From positions 70,902,496-70,966,495 of the forward strand of contig CM051457.1 in the NCBI GenBank assembly GCA_028274465.1: a DNA stretch of 64,000 nt, written 5' to 3'. How positions within the stretch are numbered: position 1 is the stretch's first letter; each line of letters begins with the position of its first letter. This stretch comes from Plantago ovata (lineage: Eukaryota; Streptophyta; Magnoliopsida; Lamiales; Plantaginaceae). The notes under the pieces were generated by a model. It saw only the letters and a list, made by a program, of their open reading frames with translations. It had not been told where the DNA came from and searched no databases. Shown piece after piece: positions 20,415 through 30,177 of this stretch. The translations under genes were made by a program, and so were the position numbers.

Positions 20415-22004
20415 ATTTTTATCGCTTTCTTGAATTGCATGCATATCATTGTATTTTATTTTATATTTTAGTATGTTTTTGGTTTCTCACGAGTTTCTTT
20501 GAGTACTATAGGTTACAGGTACAAGTTTAGCTCTCACCTTTAATCCACTTTCGACGTTCGGGACGAGCAACGACGTTTAGGTTTGGGGAGGGGGTTATCG
20601 CTGGTTATCCCTATACTTGTCTTGCTTATGATAAACTCGTGAAATTTTTTGCATTTGTATTTGCACGTTTACTGCTTTCTTAGTTTTTAGATTGCATTCA
20701 CTACATTCATCCTAGGATAGTCTTGCATGGAGTTTATTGCCAATTTTTTTGAACTTTTTTATTGGGTAGATTAACTAATTATGTCATTAATCATATGCTT
20801 CGTCTCTATGAATTTGTTTGAAGTTTTTCTCGCTTGGCTTGTCACATTTATGTATTGCACTTAGTTAAGCTTCGTAGTCTCGACATCACTTAGTGGTGTT
20901 TTCTCTACTGCGGTTCACGAAGGCCTTTATAATAGGATGATGCATGTTAGGGTCTTATGGTTGTTTCCCGAGTAATTATGTACCTAAGAGGCAACGAGTC
21001 TTCACCATGCTTTGAGATTGCTAAATGCCTAGGAAGGAGGTAGTGTGAGGTTGTGTGATCCTTTGTTTGTAACCTATTCTTCCGAATAGGCTTGGGGATG
21101 GGGTTACGCTAACATTAGACTTGTTTTTCGTTTTTTATTTTTGTGTTGTGAGTTTATTTTTCCTTTTTCGTAAATTTTGTACTCCAACCTATTCTTTCGA
21201 ATAGGTTTGGGTAAGTCGTTGTGAGTCATTTTGTTTCTCTTTTCGTTATGCTACTGCTGGCTAAAAAAAAATCGAAAAAAAAAAAGAAAGAAAAATTCCA
21301 GAAAAAGAAAAAAAACTGGAAAAGAAAAAAAAGAAAAAAAAAAAGAGAAAAGACCCCAAAAAGAGCAAAGAAGGGTCCAAAAAAAGAAAAAGCCAAATAG
21401 CAGTTTAGAAAAGTGTTGTGTCTCATTTTCCAATTCTTGTAATGTTCGTAATCGTGTTGTAATTTTCTATTTTTTGTCTTTTGTTTCTGAGTGTCATCTG
21501 TTCTAGACCACCCTCGTCCTGCCATTCAGGAAGTGGTGAAAATCTTAAGGCTTTGCTTGAGAGATTGGTAGAATAGGGGAGTGTTATCTTTTATAGGGAA
21601 CTCTCCTTCGTTTGATGAGAACCAGTATTGGTTCGACCTCTTTGAGGAAAAGTCTTAACTTGGTGAACAGCAGTAAGTCCTCAGTTTCATAGGCACGGGA
21701 CAACCATTCGTATCTTAACATGTTTCATTACGTCGTCACTGACTAGGTCCAGGTAGAGAATGTTACGAGAGACTATCTTGTCTTAACATAAGTGCTTATG
21801 TGGATGTGTATGAGTCAATCGAGGCATTCTTCAACCTATATTCATGTTTTGATTTATATGGTTTTTGTTCATATGGTTTTGATAGATTCAGTAGATTAGT
21901 TCATTTTATTTGGCATGAGACTCCATTTTATGTGTTGCATTGTTTTTTGCATTAGAGTCTAGCTTAGTTGCTTGAGGACAAGCAAAGGTTCGGTTTGGGG
22001 AGTT
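20415..22004 (+). other. Element A 3' non-coding region and polypurine tract
   Basis: No gene is seen. It contains a PPT-like run GGTTTGGGGAGGGGG (20580-20594) and two hairpins of the form CCTATTC-NNNN-GAATAGG (near 21073 and 21187). A ~130-bp A-rich tract (21260-21400) follows, then the block shared with B, D and E (21510-21760). The true polypurine tract TTTGGGGAG lies at 21994-22002, preceded by CTTGAGGACAAGCAAAGG. From about 20490 onward it matches element D 60540-62064. Confidence 0.78.
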
Positions 22005-23255
22005 TGATGAATGTGTATTTTACACTTTCATTTGAGTCTTTTTCACCTAATTTAGCTACCCTCTATGTTAATTTAGCTATATTTTAGTGCATTTTATTAG
22101 AATAGTGTCACGTTTCCCTTTAGTTTTTATTTTACAGGTTTTGGTTGAAAAACGAGGTTTTCCGGACAATTATATTGAAGTAGACAAGGAATTGGTGTTC
22201 CAAAAGCCTAATTGGAGTATCTGAAGGTTTCCGGATAGGATTTGAAGTCTAGGGGTCGAATCTGGAGGTTAGAAGGCCACTAGAAGTTAGAAACCGAGTC
22301 CGAAAAGGGAAGAAATCCAAAAACGCGTCGAAAACGTGTATCTGGCCGAGTTTTACTCCCGGGCGAATCGCCCGGGATGTGGGGCGAATCGTCCCACACC
22401 AGGCGAGTCGCCCGGTGTGTGGGGCCCTTCGCCACACACAATTCCTAGCCTATATATAGTTGCTCAGTTTTTCTCCGTTTTTCATACTTTTCCAGACCTT
22501 TTCTCTCACCTTTCTCTGTAGTTTTAGGTAGGAACTTTCCATAGCCTGTTCTGGGGGTTCATAGCTTAGGAGATACTTTTTCTTAGCAGTTTGGAGCTTG
22601 TAAGATCGCGATTCTTCGGAGATTGACAACCTTCGGTAACATTGTATCTTACAGTTTTTCTACTTATTATTATATATCTTTTAACATGTTTTCTTCTATG
22701 ATTTATGTTGATTGCATGACAACTATGAGTAGCTAAACTTCTCGTTGGTGATAGTATGTGAATTCTTAGCGAAGGGTTAATAATTATGCTAATGGCTATA
22801 TCGCGTATTATACTCCGTGTTATTGCTTTATTTCTTTGATCTATCTAAATCTCTATCTTCGTATTGTTGATTAATTATTGCACACAATTGGACAATTCAT
22901 TGGTCTTTGACCTATCTAAATCTATATCTTCGTAGTGTTTGATAATTACAACTGGACAATTCATTGATCAAAGATCTCCATGCAAAACCGAGGAATTTAT
23001 GCATGATTATTAACCCGTTATGCTTTGAAGGACCATACTATCACCAATCTCCATTATCTGTTAAGAAAAACATTTGCTAAATCGTCCGCTGTTTTATACT
23101 CTAAATTAGATTAGATAAAGCTAGTTATAGTCCTTAGAGATCGACACTCGAGGTTATTCTACTGCTACACTTCGGTTTTCGTTGTAGTTGTGAATTGCCT
23201 TTGGCTAATAACAAATTTATTTGATTAATCGAGTCTGACAAATTCGTGTTCATCA
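22005..23255 (+). repeat. Element A 3' LTR
   Basis: This 1251-bp LTR runs from TGATGAATG to TTCATCA. The TATA box CTATATATAG is at 22450-22459. The target duplication GTATC follows directly. Confidence 0.93.
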
Positions 23256-23260
23256 GTATC

Positions 23261-24357
23261 AATGCACAACGCATCGATTTTTGCTTGAAGCTTCTTCTTT
23301 TCTTCAGCAATAAAAGCTCTTTTGAGCTTCTTCTTCTTTTCAGCAGATTTGCCTTTCAGCAAAGGACAATTTGCTTTGAAGTGTCCAGGCTTTTTGTAGT
23401 AAAAGCAGATATCATTTCCAACTGCTGGTTCTTCTGATGAGTTTGCTTGTTCAGCGAGCTAGCCTCATTCTTGTATTTATGGTAGTTGTTACCAAGATGC
23501 TTTTTCAGCTTCTCTTTTGATTTTCGTCTTTCGAGTTCCTTACTGATGAACTTCTTCATGTTTTTAACAACTAAAGCATTTTCATCAGCGGGCTCTCTAT
23601 CATTCTTCTTTTCAGAAGATGACGGCTTTGCAGCAAGAGCAATGTTTTGCGATTTTTCAGCTAACACATTTTCTCTTTTCTTTGTCTCGTAGTTGACAGT
23701 AGCAAGATGAGAGAACAACTCTGTATGTGTGATGTCTGGCATTCCTTGATTGTAGTAGAAATTCTGAGTGTGGATCCTTTCTTGGTTCAGACTTCTGATG
23801 ATGGTTTTCACCTTCTCAGAATCTGAGTAAAGATTTCCAACTCCCAAGGCGGCCATCTCACTCACTAGAGTTGTGAATCTGAAGTCCAAGTCTTCCAGTG
23901 ACTCATTTGTACCTTGTTTAATGTTCTGGAACTTTAACTTCAACAATTCGAGATTGTTTTCCTTGGTTTTGTCAAATCCAGCACAAAGATCTTGAACCAT
24001 TTTCCAAGCTTCATTAGCAGTTTTGACACCCCACAGTTTGCACTGTATAGTATCCGGAGTTGATCGAATGATGATGTTTCTTGCTTGGCCATCAAGACGG
24101 AATCTCTTGGCTTCGTCGGAAGTCCATTCCTCTCTTGGTTTTTGTACGACAGTATCAACTGGTTCGCCTAAGATAGTTTCCTTTCCAGCTTCTGTGGTTT
24201 TGTGAGGAAAGCTTCTCTCAACCTTAGTGATCTTGATAGGTCCATCATTAATGACAGTAACCATCTCATCAATAATGGCCTCAAGATGTAGCATCATGTT
24301 GTTTCGCCATTTTTCATAGTTTTCCAGCTTCAGCAAGGGAGCGTCTCCTAAAGACAT
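23261..24357 (-). pseudogene. Sire-2 gag, N-terminal part with damaged zinc knuckle
   Basis: The ATG at 24355-24357 (MSLGDAPLLKLENYEKWR) opens a 333-codon copia-type gag (UBN2-like: KTANEAWKMVQDLCAGF, SLEDLDFRFTTLVSEMAALG). A frameshift near 23455-23462 separates it from the CCHC motif, which reads CFYYKKPGHFKANC at about 23370-23412. The second Cys is Tyr (TGC to TAC), so zinc binding would be lost. Downstream gag is split by element A at 23255. Confidence 0.88.
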
Positions 24358-24455
24358 CCTGTAAGCAAAAGACTACCAAACTGATCAAGTGAGAGTGATT
24401 TACGGAAAGCACCTAAGGGGATCTAGGTTCAGTGCTGAAGGTTAAAGAACCTCCA

Positions 24456-24467
24456 GCTCTGATACCA
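24456..24467 (-). other. Sire-2 primer binding site, initiator tRNA-Met
   Basis: On the minus strand TGGTATCAGAGC lies 2 nt after the 5' LTR end. This is the standard plant copia primer site, complementary to the 3' end of tRNA-iMet. Confidence 0.95.
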
Positions 24468-24469
24468 CT

Positions 24470-25851
24470 TGTTGGTCCCTTTAAACAACAAGAAAAGACT
24501 AGAGGGGGGGTGTAGTCTTTTCAGCAAGTGAAGTGAGTGACTGTGTACAGATAGATATGCTTTGCTGAAAACTAAATGCAGTAAGTAAATCACACAAACA
24601 CTTTTATAGTTGTATCTGAGAGTGACGTAATCTCTCAACTAATCCACTTTGTCCTTTCTAGGACTGAATCCACTAAGACAAGTTTGAGGTTCCTTACAAC
24701 ACCTATCTAGAGCGATTCAACAGAAACCAAAGCACACTTGCTTTGTTTCCAACCTAACTAGAGAACGAAACATTGTTATCCACCAAACTTGGGACTTTTA
24801 ATCAGCAACACTATGCTCGATTAAGTTCCCCCTGAATTTCACGCCTGAAAGGGTGTATTTTCAGTTAGAGAGGTTTGGGATGAGATAACTTGATTATAAC
24901 TTCATCAGCTACAACAAGTAATCTAAGAAACAAAACTTTGAATACTTTGCAGTAAACAAGTTTGAATGTTTCTGGTGTCAAGACTTGTTCTTGTTCGAAA
25001 GAAAGAACACTTAACTAATTTCTTAGCCGTGTATGTTCTACTTCTTCACAAGTAGCTTTTTCAAGCTTTAAGTCTTGGAACGGATCAATGGCAGTAAAGA
25101 GTGTTTGAAGGGTATGTGAGTTTAAGCACAAGTGAGAGTTTGATCACGTTGTTGACACACTTCAACTCTTTGCCGGATGACCTCTATTATAGTGAATCAA
25201 GGGAGCCGTTTGAATTTCGAATTCTAAGGCTTTGTTCCTTAAGATGTCACTATCTTGCTTTTGTACTTTCAGCAGCGTCCTTTATTTGTCTTCTAGTCTT
25301 CATGTCCTTCGCGTGCATGCTTTGCATTTACTGTTCATTTGAACGAGATTCAAATATGAACGTTGGAGCGCAAATGCAAGTACTTTCAGCAAGGAGGTCA
25401 CATATGTTTTTCAGCAAGTGGTCAGTCTCAGTTTCAGCAAGAACAACCTACTCTGTTGTTTAGATTTTCACTTATGCAAGCTGTTGCTGAAGTTTCCACT
25501 TTCTGAGCAACATGTGCCTTTGTAGATACCTATCTTCAGAAATCTTCTAGTCTTCAGTCTTCGAATTCTTCAAGTTTCTGAACAGTTCTAAATGCTTCAA
25601 TAGTTTGTTTGTGTAAACAAAGTACATCATCAGCAAATGCTTCAATAGGTTAGTTTTCTTTTCAGAAAACAAGATACATGATAAGCGGTTAAAACACCTA
25701 TCTAGCACCTACTCTAAGTCTTCAGCAAACGTTCCTCTTTTACAATGTCCTCTAAAATTCTAAATTCCTATGGACCTTAAGAGTACTAGTTACTGGACTT
25801 TCATTAATTTAGCATGTCTAATTGCTCATCAAAATTACAAGTTTCCTAACA
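24470..25851 (-). repeat. Sire-2 5' LTR
   Basis: This 1382-bp LTR reads on the plus strand from TGTTGGTCCC to TTTCCTAACA. It is homologous to the 1641-bp LTR of Sire-3. The TATA-like site on the minus strand is CTATAATAGAGG (25181-25192), one base shorter than the CTATAAATAGAGG of Sire-3. TTCAGCAA/TTGCTGAA motifs are frequent. The flanking AGGTG at 25852-25856 is one half of an unverifiable target duplication. Confidence 0.93.
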
Positions 25852-26260
25852 AGGTGCTCTTGGTTGGGATTGACGAGGCGCCACCAAAGTATCACGAGGT
25901 TGCTCCTGTACTTGGACTTGTTGTACTCCTCGGGCTTGGAGTTCTGCATTAACTCTAGCAGACTCATTATCTCCTACGTATCCTTGCAAATTGAGGAGGA
26001 ACAAGCCGTATTGAGCTTTGCCCATCCCAAAGTCAAGATGGTCGGACTACGCGTCCGTTAGTAAGGGTGAAGTTCAATGCGGCTGGCTGAGGAGGATTCA
26101 CTGCTACGTGAGGAGGATGTCCTCTTGGTGCGACATTGTCTGTGACTCTTAATGCTCCATAAGCACTTCCAGCTGGGAAGCCTTTGGGATTATTTTCACC
26201 GGATCTCTCTTCTTGGGAGTTCGTGACATTGGTGAATGCCCCCTCCATCACATCTTGATT
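25852..26260 (-). pseudogene. Possible Ty3/gypsy gag-leader remnant
   Basis: On the minus strand two overlapping frames give low-complexity, Gln/Pro/Ala-rich translations (MMEGAFTNVTNSQEE ..., then QYGLFLLNLQGYVGDNESA). These look like the N-terminal part of a plant gypsy Gag before its core domain. There is no gag core, knuckle or protease. Upstream on the same strand (26260-26460) lies non-coding sequence that could be a leader. Assignment is tentative. Confidence 0.3.
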
Positions 26261-26567
26261 CCTCTCAACATTAACTTCTTCTCTTGTTGATATAGGTTTG
26301 AGAACGGTGTGTACAGTATAAACGGTGGCGTGAAGGTGAAGAGTTGTGACTGATCGGAGGTGACTCTTTAATGAACTAAACGGTCAGATGTGTACATAGT
26401 TAGAACATCAGTTGTAAGTCGCCAAATTGTAAAGACGGTGTTAAACGGAGATTGATTGCCCTGTGGAGCGCCCCATGCGTGCACCAGGTCCAATACCGTA
26501 CCAGGCGTCTAAGTTTCATAAAGGAAAAAAAGGGAATAATTTCTGGCAAATAAAATTGATAACCATG

Positions 26568-26624
26568 GGGATCGAACCTGAGACACCCACAACAAACATG
26601 ACCTCCTTACCAATTAGGCTAGTA
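26568..26624 (-). other. tRNA-like Pol III box pair, SINE candidate
   Basis: On the minus strand TAGCCTAATTGGTAAGG (A-box-like, 26604-26621) is followed about 30 nt later by GGTTCGATCCC (perfect B box, 26568-26578). This is the arrangement of tRNA-derived SINE heads. I could not define a tail or a target duplication. Confidence 0.45.
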
Positions 26625-26893
26625 TTTATTTCAATATTACGTGTGAAATTGGTACAATAAAAACGCATTTAATCAAAAAAAAATCTTAAAATATTACTAC
26701 AACTTGATTCTACAAAGCCACTGCAAATTTAGCTTAAGTAGTCTATGGAGTTATCATACCTTTTCATCTCTCCCAAGGAATCAAGAATTAGTAAATATAT
26801 TATCAGAATTCTCTCCCCAATTATTCACTCTCGTTGCCGACTCACCAACACTCTTCACCTCACTCACTCGTTTTCTCCGCATGCTTCACAGAG

Positions 26894-29367
26894 ATGGAGA
26901 AATCACCAATTGATCGGCCATTGCCGCACGTACAAGAGACGAAATGCAGGGGCCGCGCTATTGGGAATACGAAATGGCGGAGTAAGTCGGAAAATTCTTC
27001 CCCCTTTCTAACTTTTCCGTTCAATCTCCAAGATCAAATCTAAAAACCTAGTCGATTTTTGGGGTTTCAAACCTAACACTCTATTTTTCTGTATATATCT
27101 GTGCATGATACAGAGGTGGAGGCTACTGAGAGTGTTGCTCCATTGGAGGAGGTTGATCTCGTGAGACGCAAGCATGGTCGTCCCCTTGGGAGTTCAAAAA
27201 GGCGGGGTAAGTAGCCCGATTCTTTCACATTATTCCTTGTTGCTTTCTATCATCCTCACTTTCTAATGAATGAGTGAAAATTTGTTGATGTTAAACATCT
27301 ATCCTATTATGCTGGTCCAGAGAGCTCCAACTATGCCACCGAAATACCATCTCCCCGAACGCGTGGTCGCCCTCGAATGATCACAAACCGTGAGCTTTCA
27401 AACTAGCTTTGCATCTTTATTCAACCAGTTGCTGTTTAACTTCTATCCTATAAGTAGAAATTGGTTTGTGTTGAGTGATCTGTGATTGTGTGTTCTCCTT
27501 GATGTGTCAGTTTGAATGGCTTTGTTCAGAATCATATTGTCTTTCTGTTGTATATAGAGATTGATTCGAACACCATACAAGAGTCAGATTTTGGTTGAGT
27601 ACGACTCTATGTCAAATGCATATACTTTTGGAGCATGAAATTTGACAATTGTTGGCAATGTTAAACTGTCTGTTGTACTTTGGAGATAAATGCTAGGATG
27701 GTTCTGGGGTTGCCAATCAGTCCATAGTATCATTGTTGTTTAGGCTCTTAGTTTAATCCGTTTGTGTTGCTTTTACTTTGATTGACGTGGCTGTTGAGTA
27801 GTTGAATTTTAGTATTATTAGCTAGGAATTTGGCAATTGTGAAATTATAAACTGATTTTGCTTGCTTCCTTTTTTTCTTTATGGTTTTCTTATGTATGTC
27901 AATTTCATAATGCAGGTCCAGAGAGCTCCAACCATGCCACCGAAATCCAAGCTTCCTGAAAGCGTGGCCGCCCTCGAAAAATCACAAATCGTGAGCTTTC
28001 AAATCAGCATTGCATCTTTATTCAACTAGTTGATGTTCAACTTCTATCCTCTAAGTAGAAATTTGTTTGTGTTGAATGATCCAAGGTTGTGTGTTGCTTT
28101 AGTTTAATCCGCGTTCCTTGCTTTAGTTTGATTGATGTGGCTGTTGATTAGTTAAACTATATTATTAGTAGCAAGAAGTTCAAAATCTCAGCTTGATTTG
28201 ACTTGCTTGGAGTTCAATATCTCAACTTGATTGGTGGCAAGTGTTCTGCAGTTCATGAAGTTCTGTTTCCATCTCCAGTGGCTTATTAAATCATTGTTCT
28301 TTAAGTTCTTAGTTTAATCCGTGTGCCTTTCTTTACTTTGATTGATGTGGCGGTTAAGTAGCTTAACTGCACTATTAGTAGCAAGAAGTTCAAAATCTCA
28401 ACTTTATTTTACTTGCTTCCGTTTTGTACTTGTTTGTTTTTTATTTATGGCATTTTGATGATGCAGGTCCAGAGAACTCCAACCATACCACCATTCCAGA
28501 GAGCTCCAACCATGCCACCATTCCAGAGAGCTCCAACCATGCCACTGAAATCCCAGCTCCTCGAAAGCGTGGCCGCCCTCGAAAAATCCCAAGTTAGCTT
28601 TACGCTCCTGTAATTATGTATTTTGTAACGTACTCCCATGCATGTGGAAAAAATCATGAAGTGGTTGCCTGTTATATTTCATCTTGATTCCAACTTCCAC
28701 ACAAGGTATGATATATCTTTAATTGTTCAGCTACAGACCAGCAAACATCAGCTATCCGCAACAGAGACCGTCCCGCACGGAGCAAGAACAGAAATAGCAT
28801 TGTCAGGCAAGTTCAACGGTCCCCACTGGTCGAGCACATGGGGGAGCAACCTCATAGTACCGTAGAAGCTCCTGGTACGTAAAAGTTCATATATGATTTC
28901 AATGGAACTGTTGTACCTTAAGTATCAAATCTAACTTAACGTTATCGGTTCTCTTCGCAAACCATTCAGCATATGAACCTTGGAGGATTAAGGTTCACTA
29001 TGATGGTTGGTTTGTAAAAGACAAATGGAGTGGCCAGATCTCTTATGACGGAGGAAAGCTTGCATACATACTCATCGAGGACAGTAGCAGGTCCGACTAC
29101 ACTGCTTTGTCAGGAGCTATAATGGGAAGGCTTACTGGCCTAATGAAGAATCGTCTGATGTGGTATGTGTCTCCAAGAACAGGGGACTTTGCTAGATCCC
29201 TTGTTCCATTGGTTTGCAATGACGACATAGACGGTATGTTTGAGAGGTACGACCGAGTTTCAAGCAAAAAGATTAAGGTATACACCCAGCTTTCTGCGGT
29301 GAGGTGGTGGGAGGACAGAGATATGTTAGTCAGGACTTATCGACTCCCAGATTCAATCGAGATATGA
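26894..29367 (+). CDS. Spliced gene: AT-hook protein with C-terminal PB1-like (MuDR N-terminal-like) domain
   Basis: I derive this model from splice signals and open frames. The exons are 26894-26981, 27114-27206, 27321-27389, 28473-28592, 28731-28874 and 28970-29367, giving 303 residues. All introns are GT-AG and all are phase 1. The ATG at 26894 gives MEKSPIDRPLPHVQ; an in-frame upstream ATG exists at 26834. AT-hook-like motifs are KHGRPLGSSKRR (exon 2), RTRGRPR (exon 3) and RKRGRPRK (exon 4 of the model). PESSNHAT repeats occur next to them. The last exon encodes about 130 residues resembling the PB1-like domain at the N-terminus of MuDR/MULE transposases (HYDGWFV, ISYDGGKLAYILIED, VCNDDIDGMFERY). 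No transposase domain follows. It could be a host DNA-binding gene or a captured or domesticated MULE fragment. A further copy of exon 3 at 27922-27990 has a stop. Confidence 0.6.
27922..27990 (+). pseudogene. Duplicated AT-hook exon with premature stop
   Basis: This 69-nt segment has the same length, phase and AT-hook (KRGRPRK) as the exon at 27321-27389, and intact AG and GT borders. One codon is TGA where the other copy has CGA. Inclusion would truncate the protein; skipping keeps the frame because the exon is symmetric (1-1). Confidence 0.6.
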
Positions 29368-29702
29368 CATCTAGTTGCAAGGTTCCACCTCTCGATACCA
29401 TCTGGCAACAAGTTTTTCGCAACGAAGAAGTAGCCTAGAAAAATTGGTATGTCACCTACAGCCGTACGACCATCAAGGGAAGGGACCGCTTCAGGATATG
29501 CCTCCCATTCCTGCATGTCCCCATGCTGCGTGGGATTTGATCTGCCTGCCCTTGTTGCTGTAGTTTGTTTGTCCACTATCTATGCTACTACCTGGTATTT
29601 GATAACTGTCTGTATTGTGAACTTGGATAATTATTAGTACTAGTGCTGCTGCTTTGGATAATATGGACAATTAGGATAATTTTGTCGACTTATGAACTTT
29701 CA
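29368..29702 (+). other. Downstream flank of the AT-hook gene
   Basis: This stretch of 335 bases has no supported gene. It is presumably the 3' UTR and intergenic sequence. The open frames here have no recognisable domain. Confidence 0.4.
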
Positions 29703-30177
29703 GTTTATGTAACACCCTAAAACCTTCGTACGTAATTAAACGCACTTAGGTGTTATGACGTGCGGAAGGCGCGAAAAACACTTTAAAGCCATAAACTCTT
29801 TTCATGATCTTTACTCATGCAAGTGAAAAGACATTTTTGAAAACTTTTTGTACATAAACGTGAGCGGAAGCTATTCTTATTTAGAAACATTTGCGTAAGC
29901 GTTAAAAATTATACTATAAGCACATACTTCACATGCTTGGAGGAGATGATCGTCTATTAGAGACCCACAATGACCTACATGAGATGCAGATGATGAGCCA
30001 GTACCAAGGAGTGAAACCAGCCGGCTGACATTTGATCCAAGACTCAACTTTTATCAGTTAAGCCCTTTTCTTTGTCTTCTTCTTCCATAACTATAAAAAG
30101 ACAACACCGCAATTGATGAGTTGCGGGCTCAATAAGCATAATCAAGTAACAAGTCACTTAATATACAGTAAGGTACT

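Larger units (their letters stand above)
16929..23255 (+). mobile_element. Element A: complete gag-protease-only LTR element (TR-GAG-like)
   Basis: Both LTRs (16929-18090 and 22005-23255) begin TGATGAATG and end TTCATCA. A perfect 5-bp target duplication GTATC flanks the element (16924-16928 and 23256-23260). It has a tRNA-Asp primer site, one gag-protease frame, a 1.6-kb non-coding 3' region and a purine tract. It lacks RT, RNase H and integrase. Its LTRs and 3' region match those of element D. It is inserted in gag of Sire-2 and is therefore younger than Sire-2. Confidence 0.95.
10206..25851 (-). mobile_element. Sire-2: Sirevirus-type Ty1/copia element, 3' end lost, with nested insertions
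   Basis: On the minus strand the order is 5' LTR (24470-25851), initiator-Met primer site, gag, protease, integrase, RT, RNase H, spacer and ORF3. ORF3 stops abruptly at element B, so the 3' LTR is absent and a target duplication cannot be confirmed. Two later insertions are nested: element A (16929-23255) in gag and a Stowaway MITE (14675-14871) in integrase. Several frameshifts and stops make it inactive. Confidence 0.92.

Noticed and set aside
21231..21506. Lys/Arg-rich plus-strand frame and Phe-rich minus-strand frame
   Set aside because: Both are translations of the A-rich tract of element A. Equivalent frames at 54570-54863, 61116-61584 and 7882-8238 arise from the same tract or the palindrome repeat, and none has domain content.
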